A DNA stretch of 64,000 nucleotides from an uncultured Phascolarctobacterium sp. (GTDB taxonomy: Bacteria; Bacillota; Negativicutes; Acidaminococcales; Acidaminococcaceae). Positions 52,754 through 61,899 of the stretch are shown here, piece by piece. The translations under genes and the position numbers were made by a program. Under the pieces are notes generated by a model. That model was not told the DNA's origin and did no database searches. It saw only the letters and a program-made list of their open reading frames with translations. Each line of letters starts with the position of its first letter. The first letter of the stretch is position 1. Location: NCBI GenBank assembly GCA_949299135.1, contig CASFZG010000001.1, forward strand, positions 159,637 through 223,636, written 5' to 3'.

Positions 52754-53548
52754 TTACCGTCCTTTCTTGTTAGTTACCTGAAAATGTCCGCACGGGTCAG
52801 CCATCGGGTCATATTCCACCAGCTGATAATCCTTCGGGCCGTCCATTTTGCTTTCCAGCCAGCGCAGAATGCGGGAAGCCGTAAAAGTCATAATGAAGTA
52901 AATAATGCAGGTAATAAAGAAAATTTCAAAATATCTGTAATACACGCCCGCAGCCGATTTAGAAGCAAAATACAGCTCGGTTACGGAAATTACGTTCAAT
53001 ACGGAAGTATCTTTAATATTGATAATCAGGTTGTTGCCAATCTGCGGCATAATATTGCGCAATGCCTGCGGCAGCACAACAAAACGCATCGTCTGGAAAT
53101 GGTCCATACCGATAGCAACGGCAGCCTCACGCTGGCCTGCATCGATGGATTCGATACCGCCGCGCACGGTTTCCGCCATGTAAGCGCCGGTGTTAATGGA
53201 AACAACAAGAAAACCGGCAAACATTGCCGACATATCAATATCAAACAGGCTCATCGCACCATAATATACAACCATTGCCTGTACTATCATTGGTGTACCG
53301 CGAAAAATTTCAACGTAAGAAGATAAAACCGCTTTTACCCCTCGGATAAGCGAGTTTTTAAAGCAGCCTGCATTCGGGTCTTCAGGTATCGTCTGCACAA
53401 TACCAACGGCAAGGCCGATTACGCAGCCGATAAAAGTGCCGACCAGCGCAAGCAGCAAAGTAACGCCTGCACCCTGAATCAGTACGCCGCCATATTCGTT
53501 AAGTAAAAATACTACCCACGAAAAGAAAGAATCGGGCATAGTAGCCAT
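52754..53548 (-). CDS. Polar amino acid ABC transporter permease
   Basis: A 264-residue HisM/GlnP-type permease with about five membrane helices. [22 protein letters not shown] and [33 protein letters not shown] (EAA loop) are diagnostic. The C-terminal tail is longer than usual. A homodimer is likely as only one permease gene is present. Confidence 0.92.
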   Translation of the reverse strand: MATMPDSFFSWVVFLLNEYGGVLIQGAGVTLLLALVGTFIGCVIGLAVGIVQTIPEDPNAGCFKNSLIRGVKAVLSSYVEIFRGTPMIVQAMVVYYGAMSLFDIDMSAMFAGFLVVSINTGAYMAETVRGGIESIDAGQREAAVAIGMDHFQTMRFVVLPQALRNIMPQIGNNLIINIKDTSVLNVISVTELYFASKSAAGVYYRYFEIFFITCIIYFIMTFTASRILRWLESKMDGPKDYQLVEYDPMADPCGHFQVTNKKGR

Positions 53549-53600
53549 AATTTACCACCTAACATTCAGTCATTTATACAAACAAAATAAATATGGAAAT

Positions 53601-53626
53601 AAGGGGACGGCCTGTACCGCCCCCTT
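53601..53626 (-). repeat. Stem-loop between binding-protein and permease genes
   Basis: AAGGGG-A-CGG (53601-53610) pairs with CCG-C-CCCCTT (53617-53626), leaving one mismatch and no strong U-tract. It probably sets the ratio of binding protein to permease. Confidence 0.65.
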
Positions 53627-53646
53627 AACAAACAAACTTCAAGCTA

Positions 53647-54486
53647 TTATTTTGCCAACGGCTGTTTCTGAATAGCTTCATCCATCATTTTATCAAAGTC
53701 GGCAGGAGTCATGTTGCCAAGTACGGCATCCATAGCGTCTTTAAGTTCTTTGTTGCCTTTTTTGATGGCAATGCCGATTTCAACATCTTCCTTGGAAGTT
53801 TTGAAACCTTTTTCTTCGGAGAACTGGAGAACGGTCAGTTCAGGGTTAGCAAATGCCGCTGCTTTTGCAGTCGGGATATCGGTAACAATCAGGTTGCATT
53901 TGCCGGAGGTCAGAGCAACAATCATGCCCGGTACGTTGTCGATAGCAGGCAGTTTGTTAACTTCCGGAACCTGGTCAATCTGGTCGTACCAGATGGTGTT
54001 CAGCTGGCTGGTAGCGGTTGCGCCGCGCAGTTCTTCAACGCTGGTTGCCTGAGCCTGCGGGGTATCTTTTCTAACCAGTGCTACAACATTTGCATAATAA
54101 TACGGTTTGGTAAAGTCAACGGACTGTTTACGTTCGGAAGTGATGGACATACCGGCGATAGCAGCGTCAATTTTGCCGCTTACAACTGCCGGAGCAAGGC
54201 CGTCCCATTCAATTTTCTGGATTTCGAGCTCAGCGCCCATGGAATCAGCCAGTTTTTTAGCCATCATTACGTCATAACCGTAAGCATATTCTTCGGTGCC
54301 GGCAATTTTAACAGCGCCGCCTTCGGAAGAAGTCTGGGACCAGTTATAAGGAGCGTAAGCACATTCCATACCAACTTTTAATACTTTTTTATCACTTTTT
54401 TCGTCGCCGCCGCAGCCTGCGGTGAAAATCATGGAGGCTGCCATTACGCCGGCAACAGCACATAAAGCTAATTTTCTTAAATTCAT
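53647..54486 (-). CDS. Polar amino acid-binding lipoprotein
   Basis: A PBP type II receptor of 279 residues with lipobox FTAGC. The mature part begins KVLKVGMECAYAPYNW and contains YGYDVMMAKKLADSMGAELEIQKIEWDGLAPAVVSGKIDAAIAGMSIT and RKQSVDFTKPYY, the standard amino acid-binding pattern. Glutamine, glutamate or cystine are possible ligands. The start ATG at 54486 follows AGGAAGGTG. First gene of a three-gene operon with a strong promoter. Confidence 0.9.
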   Translation of the reverse strand: MNLRKLALCAVAGVMAASMIFTAGCGGDEKSDKKVLKVGMECAYAPYNWSQTSSEGGAVKIAGTEEYAYGYDVMMAKKLADSMGAELEIQKIEWDGLAPAVVSGKIDAAIAGMSITSERKQSVDFTKPYYYANVVALVRKDTPQAQATSVEELRGATATSQLNTIWYDQIDQVPEVNKLPAIDNVPGMIVALTSGKCNLIVTDIPTAKAAAFANPELTVLQFSEEKGFKTSKEDVEIGIAIKKGNKELKDAMDAVLGNMTPADFDKMMDEAIQKQPLAK

Positions 54487-54528
54487 ATCAAACAGCACCT
54501 TCCTAATAAAATTAAAACTACAAAGTTA

Positions 54529-54557
54529 ATTTTACCTTTTGATTACAGATATGTCAA
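54529..54557 (-). promoter_or_regulatory. Promoter of the amino acid transporter operon
   Basis: TTGACA (54552-54557) and TAAAAT (54529-54534) at exactly 17 bases on the minus strand. A CAGAT/ATCTG inverted repeat (about 54571-54591) lies just upstream. Confidence 0.88.
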
Positions 54558-54589
54558 TTGCATAAAAGCAGATTTACATATTTTATCTG

Positions 54590-56101
54590 TTATTTTACGT
54601 AATTATTCATGGTGTTGTCTTTAAGTACAACGTCATGTGCGCCGCCTTCAACGATAGAAGTTGCAGATACCAGGGTAATTTTTGCTTTAGCCTGTAATTC
54701 AGGAATATTCAGCGCGCCACAGTTGCACATGGTGGAACGTACTTTGTTCAGGGTCAGGTTTACGTTATCCTTCAGGCTGCCTGCATACGGAACGTAGGAG
54801 TCAACGCCTTCTTCAAAGGATAGTTTCTGAGCGCCGCCGAGGTCATAACGCTGCCAGTTGCGGGCACGGTTGCTGCCTTCGCCCCAGTATTCTTTCATGT
54901 AGTTGCCGTTGATGTTGACTTTGTTGGTCGGGCTTTCATCAAAACGTGCAAAGTAACGGCCCAGCATCAGAAAGTCTGCGCCCATGGCAAGTGCAAGAGT
55001 CATGTGGTAATCGTAAACGATGCCGCCGTCGGAGCAGATAGGCACATAAATGCCGGTTTCTTTATAATATTCGTCACGTGCTTTGGCAACTTCAATTACT
55101 GCGGTTGCCTGGCCGCGGCCGATACCTTTCTGTTCGCGGGTAATGCAGATGGAACCGCCGCCGATACCTACTTTAACGAAGTCAGCACCACATTCGGCTA
55201 AGAAGCGGAAGCCTGCAGCGTCAACAACATTGCCTGCACCAACTTTTACGCTGTCGCCGTAATGTTCGCGAATCCATGCCAGCGTAATTTTCTGCCATTC
55301 GCTGTAACCTTCGGAGGAGTCGATGCACAGTACGTCAACGCCTGCGTTAACCAGTGCCGGTACGCGTTCAGCGTAGTCGCGGGTGTTAATGCCTGCGCCT
55401 ACAATGTGGCGTTTTTTGCTGTCCAGCAGTTCCAGCGGATATTCTTTATGGGTAGCATAATCTTTGCGGAATACCATGTACAGCAGGCGGCCTTCAGCAT
55501 CGATAATCGGCAGGGTGTTCAGTTTGTGTTCCCAGATGATGTCGTTAGCTTCCTGCAAAGTGGTTTCTGCCGGAGCGGTAATCATTTCGCTGATCGGGGT
55601 CATGAATTCTTTAACTTTGGTGTTCAAATCCATGCGGCTTACGCGGTAGTCACGACTGGTAACAATGCCTTCCAGTTTGCCGTTAACGGTGCCGTCGCTG
55701 GTAACGGCAACAGTGCTGTGACCGGTTTTTTCTTTCAAAGCAAGGATATCTGCCAGGGTGCTGTCCGGGCGGATGTTGGAATCGCTGCTTACAAAACCTG
55801 CACGGTGGGTTTTAACTCTTTCAACCATGGCTGCTTCGTCTTCAATGGACTGAGAGCCGTAAATGAAGGAAATGCCGCCTTCTTTGGAAAGGGCAACCGC
55901 CATTTTATCGTCGGATACGGACTGCATGATAGCGGAAACCAGAGGAATGTTCATGGTGATAGCCGGTTCTTCGCCTTTTCTGAATTTAACAAGCGGAGTT
56001 CTCAAATCAACATTGGCCGGAACACATTCACTGGAAGAATAACCGGGGACTAAAAGATATTCACTAAAAGTATGTGCGGGTTCATCGTAATAAAATGCCA
56101 T
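54590..56101 (-). CDS. guaB: IMP dehydrogenase, Tritrichomonas-like type
   Basis: NAD-dependent oxidation of IMP to XMP, the first step to GMP. From the ATG at 56101 it has 503 residues: barrel, inserted CBS pair (about 105-220), catalytic Cys319 in [19 protein letters not shown], flap with [15 protein letters not shown] and the C-terminal STMCNCGAL. These segments follow the Tritrichomonas foetus enzyme (as I recall it) rather than the usual bacterial GPGSICTTR...GVGVPQ form; the Cys number also agrees. The computed ATG two codons earlier is too near the AAGGA site. Confidence 0.93.
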   Translation of the reverse strand: MAFYYDEPAHTFSEYLLVPGYSSSECVPANVDLRTPLVKFRKGEEPAITMNIPLVSAIMQSVSDDKMAVALSKEGGISFIYGSQSIEDEAAMVERVKTHRAGFVSSDSNIRPDSTLADILALKEKTGHSTVAVTSDGTVNGKLEGIVTSRDYRVSRMDLNTKVKEFMTPISEMITAPAETTLQEANDIIWEHKLNTLPIIDAEGRLLYMVFRKDYATHKEYPLELLDSKKRHIVGAGINTRDYAERVPALVNAGVDVLCIDSSEGYSEWQKITLAWIREHYGDSVKVGAGNVVDAAGFRFLAECGADFVKVGIGGGSICITREQKGIGRGQATAVIEVAKARDEYYKETGIYVPICSDGGIVYDYHMTLALAMGADFLMLGRYFARFDESPTNKVNINGNYMKEYWGEGSNRARNWQRYDLGGAQKLSFEEGVDSYVPYAGSLKDNVNLTLNKVRSTMCNCGALNIPELQAKAKITLVSATSIVEGGAHDVVLKDNTMNNYVK

Positions 56102-56160
56102 TTTCATCCATCCTTTGCTTAAAATTTTTATGTTTTTTTATTTAATAACTGCGTATACAA

Positions 56161-56186
56161 AATGTCCCCGCTGGTGCAGGGACATT
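56161..56186. terminator. Hairpin after purD
   Basis: AATGTCCC (56161-56168) pairs with GGGACATT (56179-56186), with short T-runs on both sides. Likely end of the pur operon, though some readthrough into guaB is possible because I see no strong guaB promoter. Confidence 0.65.
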
Positions 56187-56190
56187 TATT

Positions 56191-57471
56191 TTATTTTTTA
56201 AGTGCGCGCCACGCGATATCTTTGCGGTACTGCATATCCGTAAAGCTGATGAGGCTTACTGCTTTATAAGCGCGTTCCTGCGCTTCGGCGATATCTTTGC
56301 CGCTTGCAGTTACGCCAAGCACGCGTCCGCCTGCCGTTACCACGCTGCCGTCGCTGATTTTAGTTCCGGCGTGGAATACAACGGTATCGGGCAGTGCGCC
56401 TGCTTTATCCAGCCCGCTGATAGGATAGCCGTTTTTGTAGCTTTCCGGGTAGCCGCCGGAAGCCAGCACAACGCAGACGGTTGCTTTATCCTTCCAGCCG
56501 ATGTCAACCTTATCCAGCCCGCCGGTTGCACAGGCCAGCATAATTTCTGCCAGGTCGCCGTCCAGAAGCGGCAGCACAACCTGCGTTTCCGGGTCGCCAA
56601 AGCGGCAGTTAAATTCAACTACCTTTACTTCGTCGCCGCAAACCATCAAACCGGCATACAGGCAGCCTTTATACGGCATGCCTTCAGCTTTCATAGCAGC
56701 TACAACGGGTTTCAAAATCTTTTCAACAGCACGCAGGCGTAAAATATCGGTTAAAACCGGAGCCGGTGCATAAGTGCCCATGCCGCCGGTGTTAGGTCCT
56801 TTATCACCGTCAAAGGCGCGTTTGTGGTCCTGCGAAGCAATCATCGGCACAATGTGCTCGCCATCGGTAAAAGCCAAAAGCGATGCTTCCTCGCCCTGCA
56901 TAAATTCTTCGATGACAACGCGTGCGCCCGCGCCGCCGAATTTATGCTGCTCGCCCATCATTTCGTCAATGGCTTCCAGCGCTTCGGCTTCCGTCATGGC
57001 AACAACTACGCCCTTGCCTGCCGCAAGCCCGTCGGCCTTAATAACAATCGGCGCGCCTTTTTCTTTAACATAGGCTTTGGCGGTTTCAATATCCTCGCAA
57101 ACTTTAAAGAACGCGGTCGGAATATCGTATTTTGCCATGATGTTTTTGGCAAAAGCCTTGCTGCCTTCAAGCTGCGCAGCCGCTTTGGAAGGGCCGAACA
57201 CTGCCAGCCCGCGGGATGCGAAAACATCGGCAATACCTGCAACCAGAGTTGCTTCCGGGCCGACAACGGTCAAATCAATGCCGTGTTCCTCGGCAAAATC
57301 TGCCACAGCGTCAAGGTCGTTTAAATTAAGTTCAACACATTCGCATTTTTCAACAGCGGCAATGCCGGGGTTGCCGGGCGCAGCCCAGATTTTTTCAACC
57401 TGCGCGCTCTGTGCCAGCTTCCACGCCAGTGCGTGTTCGCGTCCGCCGCCGCCAATCAGTAATATCTGCAT
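56191..57471 (-). CDS. purD: Phosphoribosylamine-glycine ligase
   Basis: Second purine step, an ATP-grasp enzyme of 426 residues: LLIGGGGREHALAWKLA at the start, VVGPEATLVAGI, KADGLAAGKGVVVA, EASLLAFTDGEH and FNCRFGDPETQ. Last gene of the pur operon. Confidence 0.96.
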   Translation of the reverse strand: MQILLIGGGGREHALAWKLAQSAQVEKIWAAPGNPGIAAVEKCECVELNLNDLDAVADFAEEHGIDLTVVGPEATLVAGIADVFASRGLAVFGPSKAAAQLEGSKAFAKNIMAKYDIPTAFFKVCEDIETAKAYVKEKGAPIVIKADGLAAGKGVVVAMTEAEALEAIDEMMGEQHKFGGAGARVVIEEFMQGEEASLLAFTDGEHIVPMIASQDHKRAFDGDKGPNTGGMGTYAPAPVLTDILRLRAVEKILKPVVAAMKAEGMPYKGCLYAGLMVCGDEVKVVEFNCRFGDPETQVVLPLLDGDLAEIMLACATGGLDKVDIGWKDKATVCVVLASGGYPESYKNGYPISGLDKAGALPDTVVFHAGTKISDGSVVTAGGRVLGVTASGKDIAEAQERAYKAVSLISFTDMQYRKDIAWRALKK

Positions 57472-57482
57472 AATGCTTCTCC

Positions 57483-58082
57483 TTATTTGCCTTCGGCAAG
57501 CTGCTTGGTCAGGTAAGCAGTAATTGCAGCGTCATATTCGGAAGTATGCGCAAAAGCTTCTTTAGCCAGCGTTTTGCGGGTTACGATATCAGCATCGCCG
57601 TGCTGCTGCAGCATAGCAATCAGGCTGGTGTAACGTGCCGGATTGGTAATGATGATAACATCGCGGAAGTTTTTGGCTGCCGCCCTTACCATCGCCGGGC
57701 CGCCGATATCAATGTTTTCGATTGCTTCGGCTTCGGTTACGCCGGGTTTGGCAATCGTTTCGCGGAACGGATAGAGGTTAACAACAACTAAATCAATCGG
57801 TTTAATACCGTGTTCTTCCATGGCTTTAACATGTTCCGGGTTGCTGCGCACGGCTAAAATGCCGCCGTGGATTTTCGGGTTCAGGGTTTTAACCCTGCCG
57901 TCCATAATTTCCGGGAAACCGGTTACATCACTGACATAGGTTACGGGGATGCCTGCTTCCTGCAAAGCCTTCATCGTGCCGCCGGTGGAAATAATTTCCA
58001 CGCCGATGTCATGCAAAAACTGTGCCAGTTTAACAATGCCTGTTTTGTCCGATACGCTTAAAAGCGCTCTTTTTATTCTCAT
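57483..58082 (-). CDS. Stand-alone IMP cyclohydrolase (N-terminal half of PurH)
   Basis: Closes the purine ring from FAICAR to IMP. The 199 residues match only the MGS-like cyclohydrolase domain of bifunctional Pur[48 protein letters not shown] and [17 protein letters not shown]. The ~320-residue AICAR formyltransferase half is absent, and the ORF ends with a stop 11 bases before purD starts, so this is not a visible frameshift. The formyltransferase must be encoded elsewhere. Such single-domain forms are known (sometimes called PurJ). Confidence 0.9.
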   Translation of the reverse strand: MRIKRALLSVSDKTGIVKLAQFLHDIGVEIISTGGTMKALQEAGIPVTYVSDVTGFPEIMDGRVKTLNPKIHGGILAVRSNPEHVKAMEEHGIKPIDLVVVNLYPFRETIAKPGVTEAEAIENIDIGGPAMVRAAAKNFRDVIIITNPARYTSLIAMLQQHGDADIVTRKTLAKEAFAHTSEYDAAITAYLTKQLAEGK

Positions 58083-58088
58083 GTTCCT

Positions 58089-58709
58089 TCACCTCTCAGC
58101 CGGAAGCACTTTAACGTGCCTTCCTTCTATTTGCAGCCTGCCTTCGCTCCACAAACGTACAGCTTCGGGCAGCGCTTTATGCTCCTGTTCCAAAATCCTG
58201 TCTGCCAGCGTGTCGTGCGTGTCATCGTCCAGCACCGGCACCGCTTTTTGCAGGATAATCGGGCCGCTGTCCGTGCCCTCGTCCACAAAATGCACCGTGC
58301 AGCCGGCAATTTTTACGCCATAGTTAAGCGCCTGTCCCTGTCCGTCAAGGCCGGGGAAGCTCGGCAAAAGAGCCGGATGGATGTTGACGATTTTATGGTG
58401 CCAGTGCCCTACAAGCACCGGGCTTAAAATGCGCATAAAACCTGCCAGCACAACAAGTTCCGCACCGGCTTCTTCCAGCGCGGCAGTAATTTTATTTTCA
58501 AATTCTTCTTTGGATGCACATTCCTTACGCTCCACAGCAACGGTTTTTATACCGGCTTTTGCGGCGCGTTCCAAAGCAAAGGCATCCTTTTTATCGCTGA
58601 TGACAACGGTAATTTCCACGTTAAGCGTACCGGCGGCAATCTCGTCCATCAGGGCCTGCAAATTGCTGCCCCTGCCGCTTACCAGCACGCCGATTTTGCG
58701 CTTATTCAC
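58089..58709 (-). CDS. purN: Phosphoribosylglycinamide formyltransferase
   Basis: Formyl-THF-dependent formylation of GAR, 206 residues. VLVSGRGSNLQALMD, LAGFMRILSP, NIHPALLPSFPG and the catalytic HFVDEGTDSGPII are present. The start is GTG, overlapping purM by 8 bases. Confidence 0.95.
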   Translation of the reverse strand: MNKRKIGVLVSGRGSNLQALMDEIAAGTLNVEITVVISDKKDAFALERAAKAGIKTVAVERKECASKEEFENKITAALEEAGAELVVLAGFMRILSPVLVGHWHHKIVNIHPALLPSFPGLDGQGQALNYGVKIAGCTVHFVDEGTDSGPIILQKAVPVLDDDTHDTLADRILEQEHKALPEAVRLWSEGRLQIEGRHVKVLPAER

Positions 58710-59763
58710 CGAAAACGCCGCCTTTCAGCACAGCCTTGCCGCTGCCTTCCACAATCTTGCCCAGTTCGTAGAAGGTTTCACCGGCATTTTTCAGGTGTTC
58801 GCGTACAGCGTCGGCTTCTTCCGGCGCAACTACCAGCACCATGCCTACGCCCATGTTAAAGGTGCGATACATTTCGTGCCAGTCAACATTGCCCCATTCC
58901 TGCAATTTTTTAAATACCACAGGCACTTCCCACGCACCGGCGTTAACGTCGGCGTCGCAGTCAGCGGGCAGAATACGCGGAATGTTATCGTAAAAACCGC
59001 CGCCGGTGATATGCACCATGCCGTGCAGATTGAATTTTTCAATCAACGGCAGGCATACGCGCGGATAAAGGCGGGTCGGTTTTAAAAGTTCTTCGCCCAA
59101 AGTAGTGCCAAATTCCGGCACCGGGGTATCCATGGTAAAGCCCATTACGTCAAAGCAAATTTTACGTACCAGCGTAAAGCCGTTGGAATGTACGCCTGCG
59201 GAAGGAAGGCCCAGCAGCACGTCGCCCGGTTTTACCTTATCGCCGGTAATCATTTTGCTTCTTTCAACAACGCCTACGCAGAAGCCAGCAATGTCGTATT
59301 CATCCTTGCCGTACAAATCACTCATCTCGGCAGTTTCGCCGCCAATCAGCGCACAGCCCGATTCCTTGCACGCACCGGCTACGCCCTTTACAATCTGCGC
59401 AACCTTTTCTGCCTCAAGTGTTTCAATGGCAATGTAATCAAGGAAGAACAGCGGTTCAGCACCCTGCACCAGAATATCGTTTACGCACATGGCAACAGCG
59501 TCCTGCCCGATGGTATCATGCTTGTCGGCCATAAAAGCCAGCTTCAGCTTGGTACCGACGCCGTCAGTGCCGCTTACCAGTACCGGCTCTTTGTATTTGC
59601 CGCTGTTTAATGCAAACAAACCGCCAAAGCCGCCGATGTCACCGATAACTTCGGGACGGTAAGTAGCCTGCACACTTGCTTTCATCAGTTCAACAGCTTC
59701 ATTGCCGGCATCAATGTTTACACCGGCATCAGCATAAGTAAGTTGTTTCTTTTCTTCGCTCAT
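58702..59763 (-). CDS. purM: Phosphoribosylformylglycinamidine cyclo-ligase
   Basis: Forms AIR from FGAM with ATP. About 353 residues: YADAGVNIDAGNEAVELM, GTDGVGTKLKLA, MCVNDILVQGAEPLFFLDY, GETAEMSDLY and HITGGGFYDNIPRIL. Two adjacent ATGs occur; the second (59763) has the better spacing to GGAGG. In the purE-F-M-N-H'-D operon. Confidence 0.95.
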   Translation of the reverse strand: MSEEKKQLTYADAGVNIDAGNEAVELMKASVQATYRPEVIGDIGGFGGLFALNSGKYKEPVLVSGTDGVGTKLKLAFMADKHDTIGQDAVAMCVNDILVQGAEPLFFLDYIAIETLEAEKVAQIVKGVAGACKESGCALIGGETAEMSDLYGKDEYDIAGFCVGVVERSKMITGDKVKPGDVLLGLPSAGVHSNGFTLVRKICFDVMGFTMDTPVPEFGTTLGEELLKPTRLYPRVCLPLIEKFNLHGMVHITGGGFYDNIPRILPADCDADVNAGAWEVPVVFKKLQEWGNVDWHEMYRTFNMGVGMVLVVAPEEADAVREHLKNAGETFYELGKIVEGSGKAVLKGGVFGE

Positions 59764-59778
59764 CATCGTCCTCCTGTA

Positions 59779-61221
59779 TCAGCCTTCGTTTTCAAAAATA
59801 TATTTGGAACCCTGCCTCAGGGTTTCTTCCGCATTGTCCGGGTAATCGGCATTAAAGCAGGCATAGCACATGCCTTCGGGGTCCATGCAGTCAAGCGCGC
59901 GTTTTAAACCTTCCAGTGAAATATAATGCAGGGAATCCGCACCGATGTACTGGCAGATTTCTTCTTCCGTATGTGTGGAAGCAATCAGTTCCTTGCGCAC
60001 GCTGGTATCAATGCCGTAATAGCACGGGTCGGTTACCGGCGGCGAGCTGATGCACATATGCACCTCGCGGGCACCGGCGTCCTTCAAAAGTTTAACTATC
60101 TTGCCGCTGGTGGTGCCGCGCACAATGCTGTCGTCAACAACCACAACTGATTTACCTTTAATAACACTTTCCACCGGGTTCAGTTTAAGCCTTACGGCGT
60201 TCAGGCGCTGTTTTTGGGTAGGCTGAATAAACGTCCTGCCTACATAGCGGTTTTTGGTCAAACCTTCCATAAACGGCACGCCTGATTCAAGGCTGTAGCC
60301 AACTGCCGCTGCCGTACCGCTGTCCGGCACGGAAATGACGATATCGGCTTTAATGTCTTTGGTTTCTTTGGCCAGCTCGCGGCCCATATTGATACGCGCC
60401 TGATAAACCGACTGCTTGTCGATAACGCTATCGGTACGCGCAAAATAAACATATTCAAATACGCAGTGCGCACGTTTGGCAGGCATTTTTTCCGCCCAGC
60501 GGCTGCTCTTTGGTTCTTCGCTGTCGCTTTCAAACACCAGCATTTCGCCCGGTTCAACGTCGCGTACAAATTCCGCGCCAACCAAATCAAAAGCGCAGGA
60601 TTCGGAAGCAACTACCCAGCCGCCTTCCATTTTGCCGATCGCCAGCGGGCGGAAGCCGTACGGGTCGCGCACGGCGATAAGTTTGTTATCGGTCATAACC
60701 AGAATGCCAAACGCGCCTTTAATGGTGTTGGCAGCTTCGGCTACACGTTCTTCTATAGTTTTTTTGCGGCTGCGCGCGATAAGGCTTACCACAACTTCGG
60801 TATCAACCGTAGTCTGGAATACCGCGCCTTTCAGCGAAAGGCGTTTGCGCAGCTCTGCCGCGTTGGTAAGGTTGCCGTTATGCGCCAGCGCCAGGTTGCC
60901 GCCGTCAAAATAAACGCGCAGCGGCTGAATGTTGTACGCCATGCTGGAGCCGGTAGTGGAATAGCGCACATGCCCGATGGCGATATGCCCTTCCAGACCG
61001 CTTACGCCGCCTTTAAAAACATCGGCCACAAGGCCCATGCCCTTGCGTACTTCCATGTGCGAACCGTCGGTAGTGGCAATGCCGCAGCTTTCCTGACCGC
61101 GGTGCTGCAATGCGTACAGCCCCCAGTAGGTGTTCAGCGCAACATCGTCGCTGTGGGAATAAATACCGAACACGCCGCACTCTTCGTGCATTTTGTCATC
61201 TGTAAAATCAATGCCAGACAT
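59779..61221 (-). CDS. purF: Amidophosphoribosyltransferase
   Basis: First committed purine step, making phosphoribosylamine from PRPP and glutamine. The catalytic Cys lies in HEECGVFGI after a short propeptide (about 14 residues), as in the Bacillus-type enzyme; glutaminase motifs HRGQESCGIA and GHVRYST follow, then the PRPP loop VVVDDSIVRGTT and a Cys-rich end (GMCYACF) suggesting an Fe-S cluster. The TTG at 61245 in the computed ORF precedes AAGGAG, so the ATG at 61221 is the start. Confidence 0.95.
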   Translation of the reverse strand: MSGIDFTDDKMHEECGVFGIYSHSDDVALNTYWGLYALQHRGQESCGIATTDGSHMEVRKGMGLVADVFKGGVSGLEGHIAIGHVRYSTTGSSMAYNIQPLRVYFDGGNLALAHNGNLTNAAELRKRLSLKGAVFQTTVDTEVVVSLIARSRKKTIEERVAEAANTIKGAFGILVMTDNKLIAVRDPYGFRPLAIGKMEGGWVVASESCAFDLVGAEFVRDVEPGEMLVFESDSEEPKSSRWAEKMPAKRAHCVFEYVYFARTDSVIDKQSVYQARINMGRELAKETKDIKADIVISVPDSGTAAAVGYSLESGVPFMEGLTKNRYVGRTFIQPTQKQRLNAVRLKLNPVESVIKGKSVVVVDDSIVRGTTSGKIVKLLKDAGAREVHMCISSPPVTDPCYYGIDTSVRKELIASTHTEEEICQYIGADSLHYISLEGLKRALDCMDPEGMCYACFNADYPDNAEETLRQGSKYIFENEG

Positions 61222-61246
61222 TCTCTGCTCCTTTTCCGCCGCCAAA

Positions 61247-61744
61247 TTACTGTTCAGAAGCGCGGAGCGCAGCCAGTTTTTCGCCTTTGGCCTTAACTTC
61301 CGCTTTCATTTTTTCACGGTCTTCGGCAAGCTTTTCAACAAGTTCCGGATATTTGGTAGCCAAAATCTGTACGGCAAACAGCGCCGCATTTTTAGCGCCG
61401 TTGATGGCCATGGTTGCTACCGGAATACCGGACGGCATCTGTACAAAGCTCAAAAGGGAATCCATTCCGTTTAAAGGAGTGGCGTTAATGGGTATGCCAA
61501 TTACCGGCAGCGTTGTAAATGCGGCAATAACACCGCCAAGATGAGCTGCTGCGCCTGCTGCGGCAATAATTACCTCAACGCCGCGGTCACGCGCGCCTGC
61601 CGCAAACTCGTGCACCATTTCGGGGGTACGGTGTGCAGAAGCAACCACAACTTCAACTTCAACGCCAAAGCTTTTTAAGGTTTTTTCAGCCGGTTCAAGC
61701 ACCGGCCAGTCAGAATTGCTGCCCATAATAATTGCAACTTTCAT
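61247..61744 (-). CDS. purE: N5-carboxyaminoimidazole ribonucleotide mutase
   Basis: 165-residue PurE: IIMGSNSDWPVLEPA (class I Ser-Asp), SAHRTPEMVHEFA, AAGAAAHLGGVIAA and LPVIGIPI. The computed ORF begins 20 codons earlier inside the leader; the ATG at 61744 matches the family start (MKVAIIMGSNSD). First gene of the pur operon. purK is not nearby. Confidence 0.95.
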   Translation of the reverse strand: MKVAIIMGSNSDWPVLEPAEKTLKSFGVEVEVVVASAHRTPEMVHEFAAGARDRGVEVIIAAAGAAAHLGGVIAAFTTLPVIGIPINATPLNGMDSLLSFVQMPSGIPVATMAINGAKNAALFAVQILATKYPELVEKLAEDREKMKAEVKAKGEKLAALRASEQ

Positions 61745-61761
61745 TATCCCACTGCCTTTCG

Positions 61762-61825
61762 ATAAAAAATAAAGCCCGGTTAAAAAATCTATTGTGCTGT
61801 TCAACCAACTACAATTCTTCCGGGC
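61762..61825 (-). terminator. Leader attenuator of the purE operon
   Basis: GCCCGG (61774-61779) pairs with CCGGGC (61820-61825) around a ~40-base loop that itself can pair (ATTGT/ACAAT). On the minus strand TTTATTTTTTAT follows (61762-61773), directly before the purE ribosome-binding site. It looks like a regulated terminator; the signal is unknown. Confidence 0.6.
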
Positions 61826-61853
61826 GTCTTTACATAAATAATATTATTACTTT

Positions 61854-61882
61854 ATTTTACCAATAGCCGCCCATTGTGTCAA
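61854..61882 (-). promoter_or_regulatory. purE operon promoter
   Basis: TTGACA (61877-61882) and TAAAAT (61854-61859) at exactly 17 bases on the minus strand, giving a leader of about 100 bases. Confidence 0.88.
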
Positions 61883-61899
61883 TAAATTTACACATTTTG

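Noticed and set aside
55262..56053. 263-codon plus-strand ORF opposite guaB
   Set aside because: Antisense shadow of guaB with no supporting signal.
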